From NCBI GenBank assembly GCA_001785575.1, contig MFUC01000005.1:1-12433 (forward strand): a stretch of DNA of 12,433 nt, given 5' to 3'. Position 1 is the stretch's first letter. Every line of letters begins with the position of its first letter. The DNA is from Candidatus Nomurabacteria bacterium RIFCSPHIGHO2_02_FULL_38_15. Its GTDB lineage: Bacteria; Patescibacteriota; Minisyncoccia; Phycocordibacterales; UBA9973. The position numbers and the translations under genes are program-made. Positions 1 to 6,990 of this stretch are shown here, one piece after another. Below the pieces are notes generated by a model. That model searched no databases and was not told the origin of the DNA. It saw only the letters and a list, made by a program, of their open reading frames with translations.

Positions 1-9
1 TTGTGGTAA
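1..9 (+). CDS. Possible last codons of rpsG (ribosomal protein uS7), partial
   Basis: The first nine bases read Leu-Trp-stop (TTG TGG TAA) in frame 1. uS7 proteins commonly end in an aromatic residue, often Trp, and rpsG normally lies directly upstream of fusA in the str operon, as here with a 46-base gap. Only two codons are visible, so this rests on gene order plus the terminal Trp and could be chance. Bases 10-55 hold no Shine-Dalgarno sequence and no clear promoter, which fits read-through from an upstream str operon. Confidence 0.3.
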   Translation: MW

Positions 10-55
10 GGTGGGCGTATTAATTAATATTAATCAACAATACATTTAAAGTTTT

Positions 56-2197
56 ATGGAAAGAGATTATCCACTAGAGAAAGTTCGAAATTTTGGTATC
101 ATTGCCCACATTGATGCCGGTAAAACAACCACGTCTGAGCGGGTGCTTTACTACACTGGCATGAGCCACAAAATTGGTGAAGTGCACGATGGTGAGGCCA
201 CAACTGACTGGATGGAACAGGAAAAAGAGCGCGGCATTACAATTACCAGTGCTGCGATTACGTGTTTTTGGAATCCAACATATGCACCTGATGATAAAAA
301 CAAAAAATACCGATTTAATATTATTGACACTCCTGGGCACATTGATTTTACGGTTGAGGTGAAGAGGTCATTGCGCGTTTTGGACGGTGCGGTAGTGGTG
401 TTTGATGGTGTGGCCGGTGTAGAACCGCAAAGTGAAACAAATTGGCGCTATGCCGACGAGGCCAATGTGCCACGTATTTGTTTTATAAATAAACTTGACC
501 GGACTGGCGCATCGTTTGAATTTTCGTACAAATCTATTTTAGAGCGCTTGAACAAAAAAGCTGTGCGCATGCAAATACCAATTGGTGAGGAGGACAAGCA
601 CGAAGGTGTTGTTGACTTGCTTAAAATGAAAGCTTTTTACTTTGAAGGTGCCATGGGTGAAAAGATCGTTGAAGCCGAGATTCCAGCTGAATTAATGGCT
701 GATGCCCAAAAATACCATAACGAATTAGTTGAACGAATTGTTGAACATGACGATGCCCAAATGAGTGCATATTTAGAGGGCGTGGTACCAAGCGTTGATG
801 AATTGAAGGCAACGTTGCGCAAGGCAGTTATTTTAAATGCGATATTCCCAGTTTATGCCGGCTCGGCCTTGCATAACAAAGGTGTGCAATTAGTTTTGGA
901 CGGCGTGGTTGATTATTTACCCAGCCCAACTGACATTCCAGCCGCTCGCGGATTGGATGAAAATACTGGCGAGGAAGTTGAACGACCAGCTGATGACAAG
1001 GCGCCATTTTCAGCCTTGGCTTTCAAAGTGGCAGCTGACCCATTTGTGGGCAAGCTAATATTCTTTAGGGTTTATTCAGGTACTGTCGAGGCTGGCTCAT
1101 ATATTTTAAACACACGTACTGGTAACAAGGAACGTATTGGCCGCATATTACGTATGCATGCCAACGAACGCGAAGATGTTAAAAAAGTTTTTGCTGGTGA
1201 AATTGCGGCCGCTGTTGGATTGAAAGACACTATAACCTCTGACACACTATGTGCCGAGGATTCACCTGTGATTCTTGATCGCATGGTATTCCCCGAGCCA
1301 GTTATATCACTTCGTATTGAACCCAAGACCAAGGCCGACCAAGAAAAAATGGGTATGGCCCTTAATCGTTTGGCCGAGGAAGACCCAACGTTTAAAATTG
1401 TTTCAGATGGCGAAACTGGCGACACGGTTATTTATGGTATGGGCGAACTGCACCTTGAAATTATTGTTGACCGTTTGAAGCGCGAATTTTCAGTCGATGC
1501 CAATGTGGGCAAGCCAATGGTGGCGTACCGCGAAACAATTTTGGGCGAAGCAACTGCTGAAAATAAATATATTAAACAATCAGGTGGTAAGGGTCAATAT
1601 GGCCATGTACGTTTGCGTATTAAACCAATGGATATGAATGTTGACCCTGATGATGTGCCAAAAAATGTTAAACGTTATGCGCACTTTGAATTCGTAAACA
1701 GTATCAAGGGAGGCGCGATTCCAAATGAATTTATCCCAGCTGTTGAAAAGGGTATCAAGGAGGGTATGGATCGCGGCGTAACAGCCGGCTTTAAAATGGT
1801 GAATATTTCGGCTGAATTGTATGATGGTTCGTACCATGATGTTGACTCATCTGAAATTGCCTTTAAATTGGCGGCTTCGTTTGCTTTTCAAGATGCGGCC
1901 AAACTTGCGCGACCAGTTATTTTGGAGCCAATGATGAAGGTAGAAGTCTTTACACCTGAAAAATTCATGGGTGATGTGTCGGGTAATTTGTCATCAAAAC
2001 GTGGAATTATTGAAGGTATGGAAGAGCGAGGCCTGACTCGCGTTGTCAAAGCCATCGTGCCACTATCTGAAATGTTTGGTTATGTTACGTCATTACGATC
2101 AATGACTGAGGGCCGGGCAAACTTTTCAATGGAATTTTTGCGTTATGATGTTGTGCCTGCAAACGTTGCCAAGGAGATTGCTGAGTCACGCAAATAA
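56..2197 (+). CDS. fusA: Translation elongation factor G (EF-G)
   Basis: This is the GTPase that drives translocation of tRNA and mRNA on the ribosome and, with RRF, ribosome recycling; it is cytosolic. The 713 residues are close to the usual length of about 700 and the protein is intact. GTPase motifs are clear: P-loop AHIDAGKTT (residues 17-25), switch I RGITITSAA (59-67), DTPGH (91-95, His95 catalytic) and NKLD (145-148). The domain IV signature GGKGQYGHV lies near residue 510. The C-terminus carries the normal domain V. The ATG at 56 puts the P-loop at its usual distance from the N-terminus; no Shine-Dalgarno sequence precedes it. It is probably the last gene of an rpsL-rpsG-fusA unit, because a strong terminator follows. 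Identification is secure. Confidence 0.98.
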   Translation: MERDYPLEKVRNFGIIAHIDAGKTTTSERVLYYTGMSHKIGEVHDGEATTDWMEQEKERGITITSAAITCFWNPTYAPDDKNKKYRFNIIDTPGHIDFTVEVKRSLRVLDGAVVVFDGVAGVEPQSETNWRYADEANVPRICFINKLDRTGASFEFSYKSILERLNKKAVRMQIPIGEEDKHEGVVDLLKMKAFYFEGAMGEKIVEAEIPAELMADAQKYHNELVERIVEHDDAQMSAYLEGVVPSVDELKATLRKAVILNAIFPVYAGSALHNKGVQLVLDGVVDYLPSPTDIPAARGLDENTGEEVERPADDKAPFSALAFKVAADPFVGKLIFFRVYSGTVEAGSYILNTRTGNKERIGRILRMHANEREDVKKVFAGEIAAAVGLKDTITSDTLCAEDSPVILDRMVFPEPVISLRIEPKTKADQEKMGMALNRLAEEDPTFKIVSDGETGDTVIYGMGELHLEIIVDRLKREFSVDANVGKPMVAYRETILGEATAENKYIKQSGGKGQYGHVRLRIKPMDMNVDPDDVPKNVKRYAHFEFVNSIKGGAIPNEFIPAVEKGIKEGMDRGVTAGFKMVNISAELYDGSYHDVDSSEIAFKLAASFAFQDAAKLARPVILEPMMKVEVFTPEKFMGDVSGNLSSKRGIIEGMEERGLTRVVKAIVPLSEMFGYVTSLRSMTEGRANFSMEFLRYDVVPANVAKEIAESRK

Positions 2198-2206
2198 AAA
2201 ATCAAA

Positions 2207-2248
2207 ACCTCACCCCCTAGCCCCTCTCCTGGAAGGCGAGGGGGAGAG
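2207..2248. repeat. CCTCTCC-type palindromic intergenic repeat, copy 1
   Basis: Starting ten bases after the fusA stop is a C-rich arm (CCTCACCCCCTAGCCCCTCT) followed by a G-rich arm. CCCCTC (2221-2226) pairs with GAGGGG (2238-2243). After one T/C mismatch, CCT (2228-2230) pairs with AGG (2234-2236) around a GGA loop. A related element lies right after rplB at 6991-7032. Similar C-rich/G-rich palindromes are scattered between genes in many bacterial genomes, so this is probably a REP-like or MITE-like repeat. The family assignment is inference. Confidence 0.6.
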
Positions 2249-2270
2249 CAAGAAAAAAACTAAAAAGCAA

Positions 2271-2303
2271 ATAAAAGGGGCGGCCGTAGGCCGCCCCTTT
2301 TAT
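2271..2303 (+). terminator. Rho-independent terminator after fusA
   Basis: A perfect 15-bp stem (2271-2285 with 2289-2303) closes a three-base GTA loop. Its core is GGGGCGGCC, flanked by A on the left and T on the right, so it could terminate in both directions. The T-run is short and interrupted by A. It ends the fusA transcript and insulates the downstream unknown gene. Confidence 0.9.
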
Positions 2304-2308
2304 AGTAT

Positions 2309-2335
2309 TTGCCAAAATAATGTCTATGTGATAGT
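2309..2335 (+). promoter_or_regulatory. Weak candidate promoter for the 129-residue gene
   Basis: TTGCCA (2309-2314) could be a -35 box and GATAGT (2330-2335), preceded by TG at 2327-2328, an extended -10 box. The spacer is 15 bases, which is short. Because terminators flank the gene on both sides, a promoter is expected here. The predicted transcription start falls around 2342, within the annotated start codon region, so either the gene is leaderless or the true start is the ATG at 2360. Confidence 0.3.
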
Positions 2336-2338
2336 CTG

Positions 2339-2728
2339 ATGGCAGATAATAACTTAAAAATGGAAGAAAGAGAAAGTTTATTTAAAAAATTTAAGTACAA
2401 AAACGACGACCGTGTTGTTTACACGGCGAGAATGAATTCGGCAAGATGTCTGGGTAAAAGAATTCTTTTGGCCACTCCTACTAAGCCTCAAAAATTAATC
2501 TTTAAACAAATTATTGATGAGTCCCAGCTTGCTGACGCTAGTGACTACGAGCTCAAAAAGCTTTGGCACCACAGGACAACCAAGAAAAAAGTTTATGGCG
2601 AAGCAGTAACTGAGCCCTTAATAGCTGGTGAACTAGAAGGGCGAGGCTATAGACTGGCACCAATCGGCGCTGGCAACAGACGTAAATGGGAAAAAATACC
2701 AGTCCTTGACGTTCGTACCCAAGTTTAA
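2339..2728 (+). CDS. Hypothetical protein, 129 residues, between fusA and tuf
   Basis: I do not recognise this protein. It is small, basic and soluble, with no signal peptide, membrane segment or metal-binding Cys/His cluster. Lys/Arg clusters such as ELKKLWHHRTTKKK in the middle and GAGNRRKWEK near the C-terminus suggest nucleic-acid contact, but this is only a composition argument. The ATG at 2339 lacks a Shine-Dalgarno sequence; a second ATG at 2360 (residue 8) is an equally possible start. It forms a separate transcription unit, with a terminator before it and another after it (2750-2781). It sits where fusA and tuf are usually adjacent, so it looks like an insertion into the str/S10 arrangement. 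Base composition is not obviously different from its neighbours. A real gene is likely from its length and its tidy flanking signals; the function is unknown. Confidence 0.75.
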   Translation: MADNNLKMEERESLFKKFKYKNDDRVVYTARMNSARCLGKRILLATPTKPQKLIFKQIIDESQLADASDYELKKLWHHRTTKKKVYGEAVTEPLIAGELEGRGYRLAPIGAGNRRKWEKIPVLDVRTQV

Positions 2729-2749
2729 AATGTTCCCGTGCAAGGTTTT

Positions 2750-2790
2750 ATCCCGTTAGAAACACACATTTCTAACGGGATTTATTTTTT
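2750..2790 (+). terminator. Rho-independent terminator after the 129-residue gene
   Basis: A perfect 13-bp stem (2750-2762 with 2769-2781) closes a six-base CACACA loop and is followed by a T-rich tract (TTTATTTTTT, 2781-2790). It is a textbook intrinsic terminator. It separates the unknown gene from the tuf promoter, which starts two bases later. Confidence 0.92.
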
Positions 2791-2791
2791 G

Positions 2792-2819
2792 TTGACTTTA
2801 AACTTAATTCTGTTAATAT
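2792..2819 (+). promoter_or_regulatory. Promoter of the tuf-S10 operon
   Basis: TTGACT (2792-2797) is one base off the -35 consensus. TAATAT (2814-2819), with a TG extension at 2811-2812, is a good extended -10 box; the spacer is 16 bases. Transcription should start near 2826, leaving a leader of about 96 bases before tuf. This is the best sigma-70-type promoter in the translation block and probably drives tuf through rplB. Confidence 0.75.
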
Positions 2820-2825
2820 AGGCCT

Positions 2826-2921
2826 ATCGCTTACGCGCGTAATTATAAATTATTTTATGTTCTTGGTGTCTTCATTTTGCCGGCGTAAGTGATGAAGACC
2901 GCCAAAAACCACTAAAAATAT
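2826..2921 (+). promoter_or_regulatory. Structured 5' leader of tuf with interlocking helices
   Basis: Two helices can be drawn. Helix A pairs CGCTTACGC (2828-2836) with GCGTAAGTG (2883-2891), nine pairs with one G-U. Helix B pairs GTCTTCAT (2868-2875) with ATGAAGAC (2892-2899), eight perfect pairs. The strands interleave, so the two helices form a pseudoknot or exclude each other. TTACGCGCGTAA (2831-2842) is also a perfect 12-base palindrome just after the predicted transcription start, a possible operator. The last 20 bases are A-rich and unpaired, with no Shine-Dalgarno sequence. A regulatory role in EF-Tu/S10 expression is inferred. Confidence 0.45.
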
Positions 2922-4118
2922 ATGGCAGATTTTAATCGATCAAAACCACACGTGAACGTGGGTACAATTGGTCACGTTGACCACGGTAAAACTACTCTTA
3001 CCGCGGCTATTTTGCGTGTTTTATCACGCGAGGGTAATGGTTACTCGGCTCAAGTTAAAGGCATGGATGATATTGATAAGGCGCCTGAGGAGAAGGCACG
3101 CGGTATCACGATTAACCTTTCGCACTCTGAGTACGAAACACCAACTCGTCACTATGCGCACATTGATGCGCCAGGTCACGCTGACTACATTAAAAACATG
3201 ATTACTGGTGCTGCTCAAATGGACGGTGCTGTAATTGTTGTGGCTGCGACTGATGGCCCAATGCCACAAACTCGTGAACATATCGTTTTGGCCCGCCAAG
3301 TTGGTGTGCCACAAATCGTTGTATTTCTAAACAAGTGCGATCAGGTTGATGATGAAGAAATGTTAATGTTGGTTGAAGAAGAAATTCGCGACCTGTTAAC
3401 TAAATACAAATTCGACGGTGCCAACACTCCAATTATTCGCGGTTCAGGCCTAAAGGCTCTAGAGTCAGCTGACAACAGCGACCCATACGCGCAAAAAATC
3501 ATGGAGCTTGTAAATGCTATGGATACATACTTCCCTAATCCAGTTCGTGAAACTGACAAGCCATTTCTTATGCCTATTGAAGACATCTTTTCAATTGAAG
3601 GTCGTGGAACAGTTTGTACAGGTAAAATTGAACGCGGTATTGTAAAGGTTGGTCAAGAAGTTGAAATTCTAGGTATTAAAGACACTATTAAAACAACTGT
3701 GACTGGTGTTGAAATGTTCAACAAATCATTGCAAGAGGGTATGGCTGGTGACAATGCCGGTATACTGCTTCGTGGTGTTAAAAAGGAAGACCTAACACGA
3801 GGACAGGTTCTTGCTTTTCCAGGCTCAGTCAAGCCTCATTCTGAATTTGAATGTGAAGTTTACATTTTGAAGAAGGAAGAGGGTGGCCGTGCAACTCCAT
3901 TCTTTACAGGTTACAAACCGCAATTCTATATTCGTACAACTGATGTTACGGGTGATGTAACCCTAAATGCAGGGACTGAAATGGTTATGCCAGGTGATAC
4001 TGTTAAACTTTCAGTTAAACTAATTACACCAATTGCACTTGAAGATCAGCAACGTTTTGCTATTCGTGAAGGTGGCCGAACAGTTGGTGCTGGCGTGGTC
4101 ACAAAAATCATCGCTTAA
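2922..4118 (+). CDS. tuf: Translation elongation factor Tu (EF-Tu)
   Basis: EF-Tu is the GTPase that delivers aminoacyl-tRNA to the ribosomal A site. The 398 residues match the family length. The P-loop GHVDHGKT is at residues 17-24, switch I RGITIN at 60-65, DAPGH at 82-86 (His86 corresponds to the catalytic His of E. coli EF-Tu) and NKCD at 137-140; domains 2 and 3 follow and the protein ends in the usual VxKII. The ATG gives the canonical N-terminus before the P-loop, with no Shine-Dalgarno sequence. It is the first gene of the unit continuing into rpsJ 25 bases later, so EF-Tu and the S10-type ribosomal proteins are probably cotranscribed. The codon after switch I reads Leu-Ser-His where many EF-Tu have Thr/Ala-His, a small divergence. 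Identification is secure. Confidence 0.98.
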   Translation: MADFNRSKPHVNVGTIGHVDHGKTTLTAAILRVLSREGNGYSAQVKGMDDIDKAPEEKARGITINLSHSEYETPTRHYAHIDAPGHADYIKNMITGAAQMDGAVIVVAATDGPMPQTREHIVLARQVGVPQIVVFLNKCDQVDDEEMLMLVEEEIRDLLTKYKFDGANTPIIRGSGLKALESADNSDPYAQKIMELVNAMDTYFPNPVRETDKPFLMPIEDIFSIEGRGTVCTGKIERGIVKVGQEVEILGIKDTIKTTVTGVEMFNKSLQEGMAGDNAGILLRGVKKEDLTRGQVLAFPGSVKPHSEFECEVYILKKEEGGRATPFFTGYKPQFYIRTTDVTGDVTLNAGTEMVMPGDTVKLSVKLITPIALEDQQRFAIREGGRTVGAGVVTKIIA

Positions 4119-4143
4119 TATTCACAAATAGTTCTTCAAAAAT

Positions 4144-4482
4144 ATGACAGCACGTACACAAAAGAAAATAGAAGAGGGCACAAAGCTTCGTATTCGTGTG
4201 CGCGCATACGAAAATCGCGTACTTGATAATTCAGTTAGACAAATCGTTGACACAGCTTTGCGTTATGATGCGCAAATTGTTGGGCCAATACCACTGCCTA
4301 CTGAAATTAAAAAGTACACAGTTAATCGCTCACCGTTCATTTATAAAAATGCGCGTGAGCAATTCGAAATGCGCACACACAAGCGAATGATTGATATTCT
4401 AAACCCAAATCAAAAAACCATAGAGGCATTGACCAATATGAATTTGCCAACGGGTGTTGATATTGACGTTAAAATGCTTTAA
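4144..4482 (+). CDS. rpsJ: Small ribosomal subunit protein uS10 (also NusE)
   Basis: uS10 belongs to the 30S head; as NusE it also binds NusB and NusG in antitermination complexes. The 112 residues are slightly longer than the usual 102 or so because of an N-terminal extension of about ten residues (TARTQKKIEEG) before the core beginning LRIRVRAYE. The conserved GPIPLPT stretch, the extended loop with RSPFIYK and the REQFEMRTHKR segment are present, as is the C-terminal GVDIDVKML. It lies 25 bases after tuf and heads the S10 ribosomal gene series. No Shine-Dalgarno sequence precedes it. Identification is secure. Confidence 0.97.
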   Translation: MTARTQKKIEEGTKLRIRVRAYENRVLDNSVRQIVDTALRYDAQIVGPIPLPTEIKKYTVNRSPFIYKNAREQFEMRTHKRMIDILNPNQKTIEALTNMNLPTGVDIDVKML

Positions 4483-4510
4483 TCGATACAGTATATTATA
4501 AGGTAATTAT

Positions 4511-4536
4511 GTTTGTTCTATGTAAATAGAGCAAAC
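4511..4536 (+). promoter_or_regulatory. GNRA-loop hairpin just upstream of rplC
   Basis: Eleven bases (4511-4521) pair with 4526-4536 through ten Watson-Crick pairs and one T-G wobble, closed by a GTAA tetraloop, which fits the GNRA class. The stem ends nine bases before the rplC ATG and no T-tract follows, so it is not a terminator. It occupies the longest gap in the unit (63 bases between rpsJ and rplC). It could control rplC translation, bind a ribosomal protein, or mark an RNA-processing site; the role is not established. AT-rich sequence at 4492-4500 might act as a weak internal -10 box, but no convincing -35 box accompanies it. Confidence 0.55.
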
Positions 4537-4545
4537 CACTAATTT

Positions 4546-5151
4546 ATGAAATTTATTCTAGGCACGAAGGGTGAAATGACCCAATATTTCGGCGAGGATG
4601 GTAGGGTTTACCCAGCCACGATCGTCAATGCTGGGCCCATAACAATCACTCAAATAAAAAATTCTACGGCTGATGGCTATGACGCTGTTCAATACGGTTT
4701 TGGAAACAGGAACGAAAAGAACATTTCAAAGTCAGTTTTAGGCCACACCAAAGGCGTAACTTTTCGCACACTCAAAGAGTTACGTTTGGATGAATCGGCA
4801 ACTAAAGCTGTGGGCGAAGTTGTCACTGTTGATGAATTTGCCGTCGGTGACAAAATCACGGTCTCGGGAACTTCAAAAGGTAAGGGCTTCCAGGGTGTGG
4901 TCAAGCGTCATGGTTTTGCCGGTGGCCGGCGCTCACATGGCCAAAAACACTCTGAGCGTGAACATGGATCCATCGGTGGTGGTCTACGCAATCGAGTACC
5001 AGCTGGTACACGGATGGGTGGCCGGATGGGTGGTGACAGAATTACGGTTAAAAATCTTGAAATTCTTGCCATTGATAATAAAGCCAGCCAGCTTATTATT
5101 AAGGGAGCAATTCCCGGTCGACCAGGCACTTTACTTGAAATAGTCTCATAA
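4546..5151 (+). CDS. rplC: Large ribosomal subunit protein uL3
   Basis: uL3 nucleates early 50S assembly, and its long loop reaches toward the peptidyl transferase centre. The length of 201 residues is typical. The N-terminal strand KFILGTKGEMTQYF is the standard start (commonly a Gly-x-Lys-x-Gly-Met-Thr motif). The central loop contains GFAGGRRSHGQKHSEREHGS and continues IGGG, followed by RMGGRMG and the C-terminal beta barrel ending GRPGTLLEIV. After GSIG the sequence is GGLRNR, so the Gln that is methylated by PrmB in E. coli uL3 is not apparent. The gene follows the GNRA-loop hairpin and is separated from rplD by one base, which suggests tight coupling. Identification is secure. Confidence 0.97.
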   Translation: MKFILGTKGEMTQYFGEDGRVYPATIVNAGPITITQIKNSTADGYDAVQYGFGNRNEKNISKSVLGHTKGVTFRTLKELRLDESATKAVGEVVTVDEFAVGDKITVSGTSKGKGFQGVVKRHGFAGGRRSHGQKHSEREHGSIGGGLRNRVPAGTRMGGRMGGDRITVKNLEILAIDNKASQLIIKGAIPGRPGTLLEIVS

Positions 5152-5152
5152 T

Positions 5153-5812
5153 ATGGAAACAACAATTTATTCAAATAAGGGTATAGCATCTGGTAGCTTG
5201 AAATTACCTGAAGCAATCTTTGATCTTCCATGGAATGGTGATCTTGTGCACCAAGTAGCGGTGGCAATTCAAGCCAATATGCGTGATTCAATCGCGCATG
5301 CCAAAGACCGTAGTCAAGTTTCAGGTGGTGGTAAAAAGCCATGGGCCCAAAAGGGTACGGGGCGCGCTCGACATGGTTCGACCCGCTCACCAATTTGGCG
5401 TCATGGTGGCGTTACGCATGGCCCGCTATCTGAAAAAGATTATTCACAAAAAATTAATCGTAAAATGCGTACGAAAGCATTGTTCACAGTACTTTCACAA
5501 AAAATGCGTGATGGCGAAATAATGTTTGTTGATAATTTTGCGCTTGAAAATATCAAAACCAAAGAAGCGGCAAAGGTTTTGCTTGATTTGTCAAAAATTA
5601 AAGGCTTTGAACGTTTGGCAAGCAAGCGCAAAAACACAGCCCTAATTTCAGTCAAGGGCCGTAATGAAATAGTTGAAAAAAGCTTTTCCAACATTCCGTC
5701 GGTTATGGTTGACAAGGTAGAGGACATGAGTGTCGTCGATGCACTTTCTGCTCGTTATTTAATTATCACTGCACCCGAAGAAGCTATCAAGTTCTTTGAG
5801 TCCAAGAAATAA
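5153..5812 (+). CDS. rplD: Large ribosomal subunit protein uL4
   Basis: uL4 lines the 50S exit tunnel and, in E. coli, autoregulates the S10 operon. The 219 residues are near the usual 200-220. The tunnel-lining extended loop is clear at residues 51-91, with SGGGKKPWAQKGTGRARHG and then RSPIWRHGG. The globular part has KALFTVLSQKM and ends in a Rossmann-like segment with ARYLIITAPEEAIKFFE. The ATG lies one base after the rplC stop, so translation is probably coupled. Whether this uL4 regulates its own operon cannot be read directly, but the hairpin at 4511-4536 and the tuf leader are possible targets. Identification is secure. Confidence 0.97.
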   Translation: METTIYSNKGIASGSLKLPEAIFDLPWNGDLVHQVAVAIQANMRDSIAHAKDRSQVSGGGKKPWAQKGTGRARHGSTRSPIWRHGGVTHGPLSEKDYSQKINRKMRTKALFTVLSQKMRDGEIMFVDNFALENIKTKEAAKVLLDLSKIKGFERLASKRKNTALISVKGRNEIVEKSFSNIPSVMVDKVEDMSVVDALSARYLIITAPEEAIKFFESKK

Positions 5813-5830
5813 AAAGAATAAAATAATTAT

Positions 5831-6145
5831 ATGAAAAAAGCAGAAACAAAAGAATCAAAAAGCAGCGCAGTAAAATCAAGTTTGATTTTAACCAGCCCGC
5901 GTATTACTGAAAAATCGACAACTTTGGCTGAAACTAATAAATACACATTTAATGTAGCTGTTAGTACAAACAAGAATGAAATTAAAAAAGAGGTTAAAAA
6001 GCTGTATGGAGTTAAACCGCTTGATGTAAATATCATTGCTATTGCACCAAAATCAGTTTTTGTTCGCGGTCGACATGGCGTTAAAAAAGCCGGCAAAAAA
6101 GCAGTTATTACAGTTAAAAAAGGTGATAGCCTGCCACTGGCTTAA
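5831..6145 (+). CDS. rplW: Large ribosomal subunit protein uL23
   Basis: uL23 sits at the tunnel exit and serves as the docking site for trigger factor and the signal recognition particle. The 104 residues include a Lys/Ser-rich N-terminal stretch of about 17 residues before the conserved core. The core begins ILTSPRITEKSTTLAE, has the family pattern Y-T-F-x-V (KYTFNVAV) and the segment IKKEVKKLYGVKPLDVN. The basic tail (RGRHGVKKAGKKAVITVKKG) is the usual rRNA-binding part. It lies 18 bases after rplD and 5 bases before rplB. The upstream gap is A-rich and carries no Shine-Dalgarno sequence. Confidence 0.95.
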   Translation: MKKAETKESKSSAVKSSLILTSPRITEKSTTLAETNKYTFNVAVSTNKNEIKKEVKKLYGVKPLDVNIIAIAPKSVFVRGRHGVKKAGKKAVITVKKGDSLPLA

Positions 6146-6150
6146 AATAT

Positions 6151-6990
6151 ATGAAAAAATATAAACCAACAACTCCTTCACGACGCAATATGCAAACCGT
6201 GAACTACAAGGAATATTTGACCGAATCAAAACCACACAAAAAATTGACTTCAGGTTTCAAGCGTTCAATGGGCCGCAATAATCAAGGCCGAATCACTACT
6301 CGCCACAAAGGTGGTGGTAATAAACGCCTATTCCGCGAAATTGACTTCAAGTACAATAAAATTGATATTCCGGCTAAAATTGAAAGCGTTGAGTATGATC
6401 CAAATCGCTCGGGCTTTATTGCCCTGGTTGTGTACAATGATGGCGAAAGGCGCTATATTTTGGCACCCAAGGGGGCCAAGGTTGATGACAAATTTATTGT
6501 TTCAGCTGATGCGCCAATTAATGCCGGTAATCGCATAATGCTTAAAAATATACCTGTCGGTACCTTTGTTTACAATGTTGAAATTAAACCTACCGGTGGT
6601 GCCAAGTTGGTACGCTCGGCTGGTAATTATGCGCAAGTTATTGCTAATGACCAAGGTTATACATTGTTAAAAATGCCTTCAAGTGAAGTTCGCAAAATCC
6701 CTGAAAAATGTTTTGCCACAATTGGTGAAGTTTCAAATCCTGAAAACAAACTTCGCAAATACGGCAAGGCTGGAGCTAGTCGCTGGAAGGGTATTCGTCC
6801 AACTGTGCGCGGGTCGGCCATGAACCCAGTTGATCACCCATATGGTGGTGGTGAGGGTGCCCAGGGCCGAGGTACGCGCCGACCAAAAACCTTTACCGGT
6901 AAGGTTACTGGTGGCCGTAAAACTCGAACTCCAAAGAAATACTCAAACTATCTAGTTGTCTCTCGCCGTAAAGTTGGCAAGAAAAGATAG
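6151..6990 (+). CDS. rplB: Large ribosomal subunit protein uL2
   Basis: uL2 is a large rRNA-binding protein needed for subunit association and peptidyl transferase activity. The 279 residues match the family. The N-terminal extension contains GRNNQGRITTRHKGGGNKR, the middle has the SH3-like domains, and residues 220-240 carry the signature GSAMNPVDHPYGGGEG. The His at position 229, the one usually considered important, is kept, but the second His of the common DHPH motif is Tyr (231). The end is Lys/Arg-rich as expected. It starts five bases after rplW and is the last gene of the unit: rpsS does not follow, and a repeat plus a strong terminator come next. Its stop is TAG. Confidence 0.97.
   Translation: MKKYKPTTPSRRNMQTVNYKEYLTESKPHKKLTSGFKRSMGRNNQGRITTRHKGGGNKRLFREIDFKYNKIDIPAKIESVEYDPNRSGFIALVVYNDGERRYILAPKGAKVDDKFIVSADAPINAGNRIMLKNIPVGTFVYNVEIKPTGGAKLVRSAGNYAQVIANDQGYTLLKMPSSEVRKIPEKCFATIGEVSNPENKLRKYGKAGASRWKGIRPTVRGSAMNPVDHPYGGGEGAQGRGTRRPKTFTGKVTGGRKTRTPKKYSNYLVVSRRKVGKKR

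Noticed and set aside
23..34. Palindrome ATTAATATTAAT before fusA as an operator
   Set aside because: It is pure A/T low complexity, expected by chance in this composition, and has no adjacent promoter.
1072..1425. Minus-strand open frame opposite fusA (and similar ones opposite tuf, rplC, rplD and the repeat protein)
   Set aside because: These frames lie wholly inside securely identified genes, have low-complexity or implausible protein sequences, and lack promoters of their own.
2145..2339. Open frame starting inside fusA and crossing the repeat and terminator
   Set aside because: It overlaps fusA in another frame and reads through a palindromic repeat and a hairpin terminator.
4908..5393. 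161-residue minus-strand frame across the rplC/rplD junction
   Set aside because: It is antisense to two conserved ribosomal protein genes and its sequence shows no domain; length comes from codon bias of the sense genes.
56..6990. Alternative genetic code with TGA read as glycine
   Set aside because: Roughly 6.3 kb of conserved coding sequence contains no in-frame TGA, while Gly is encoded by GGN throughout.
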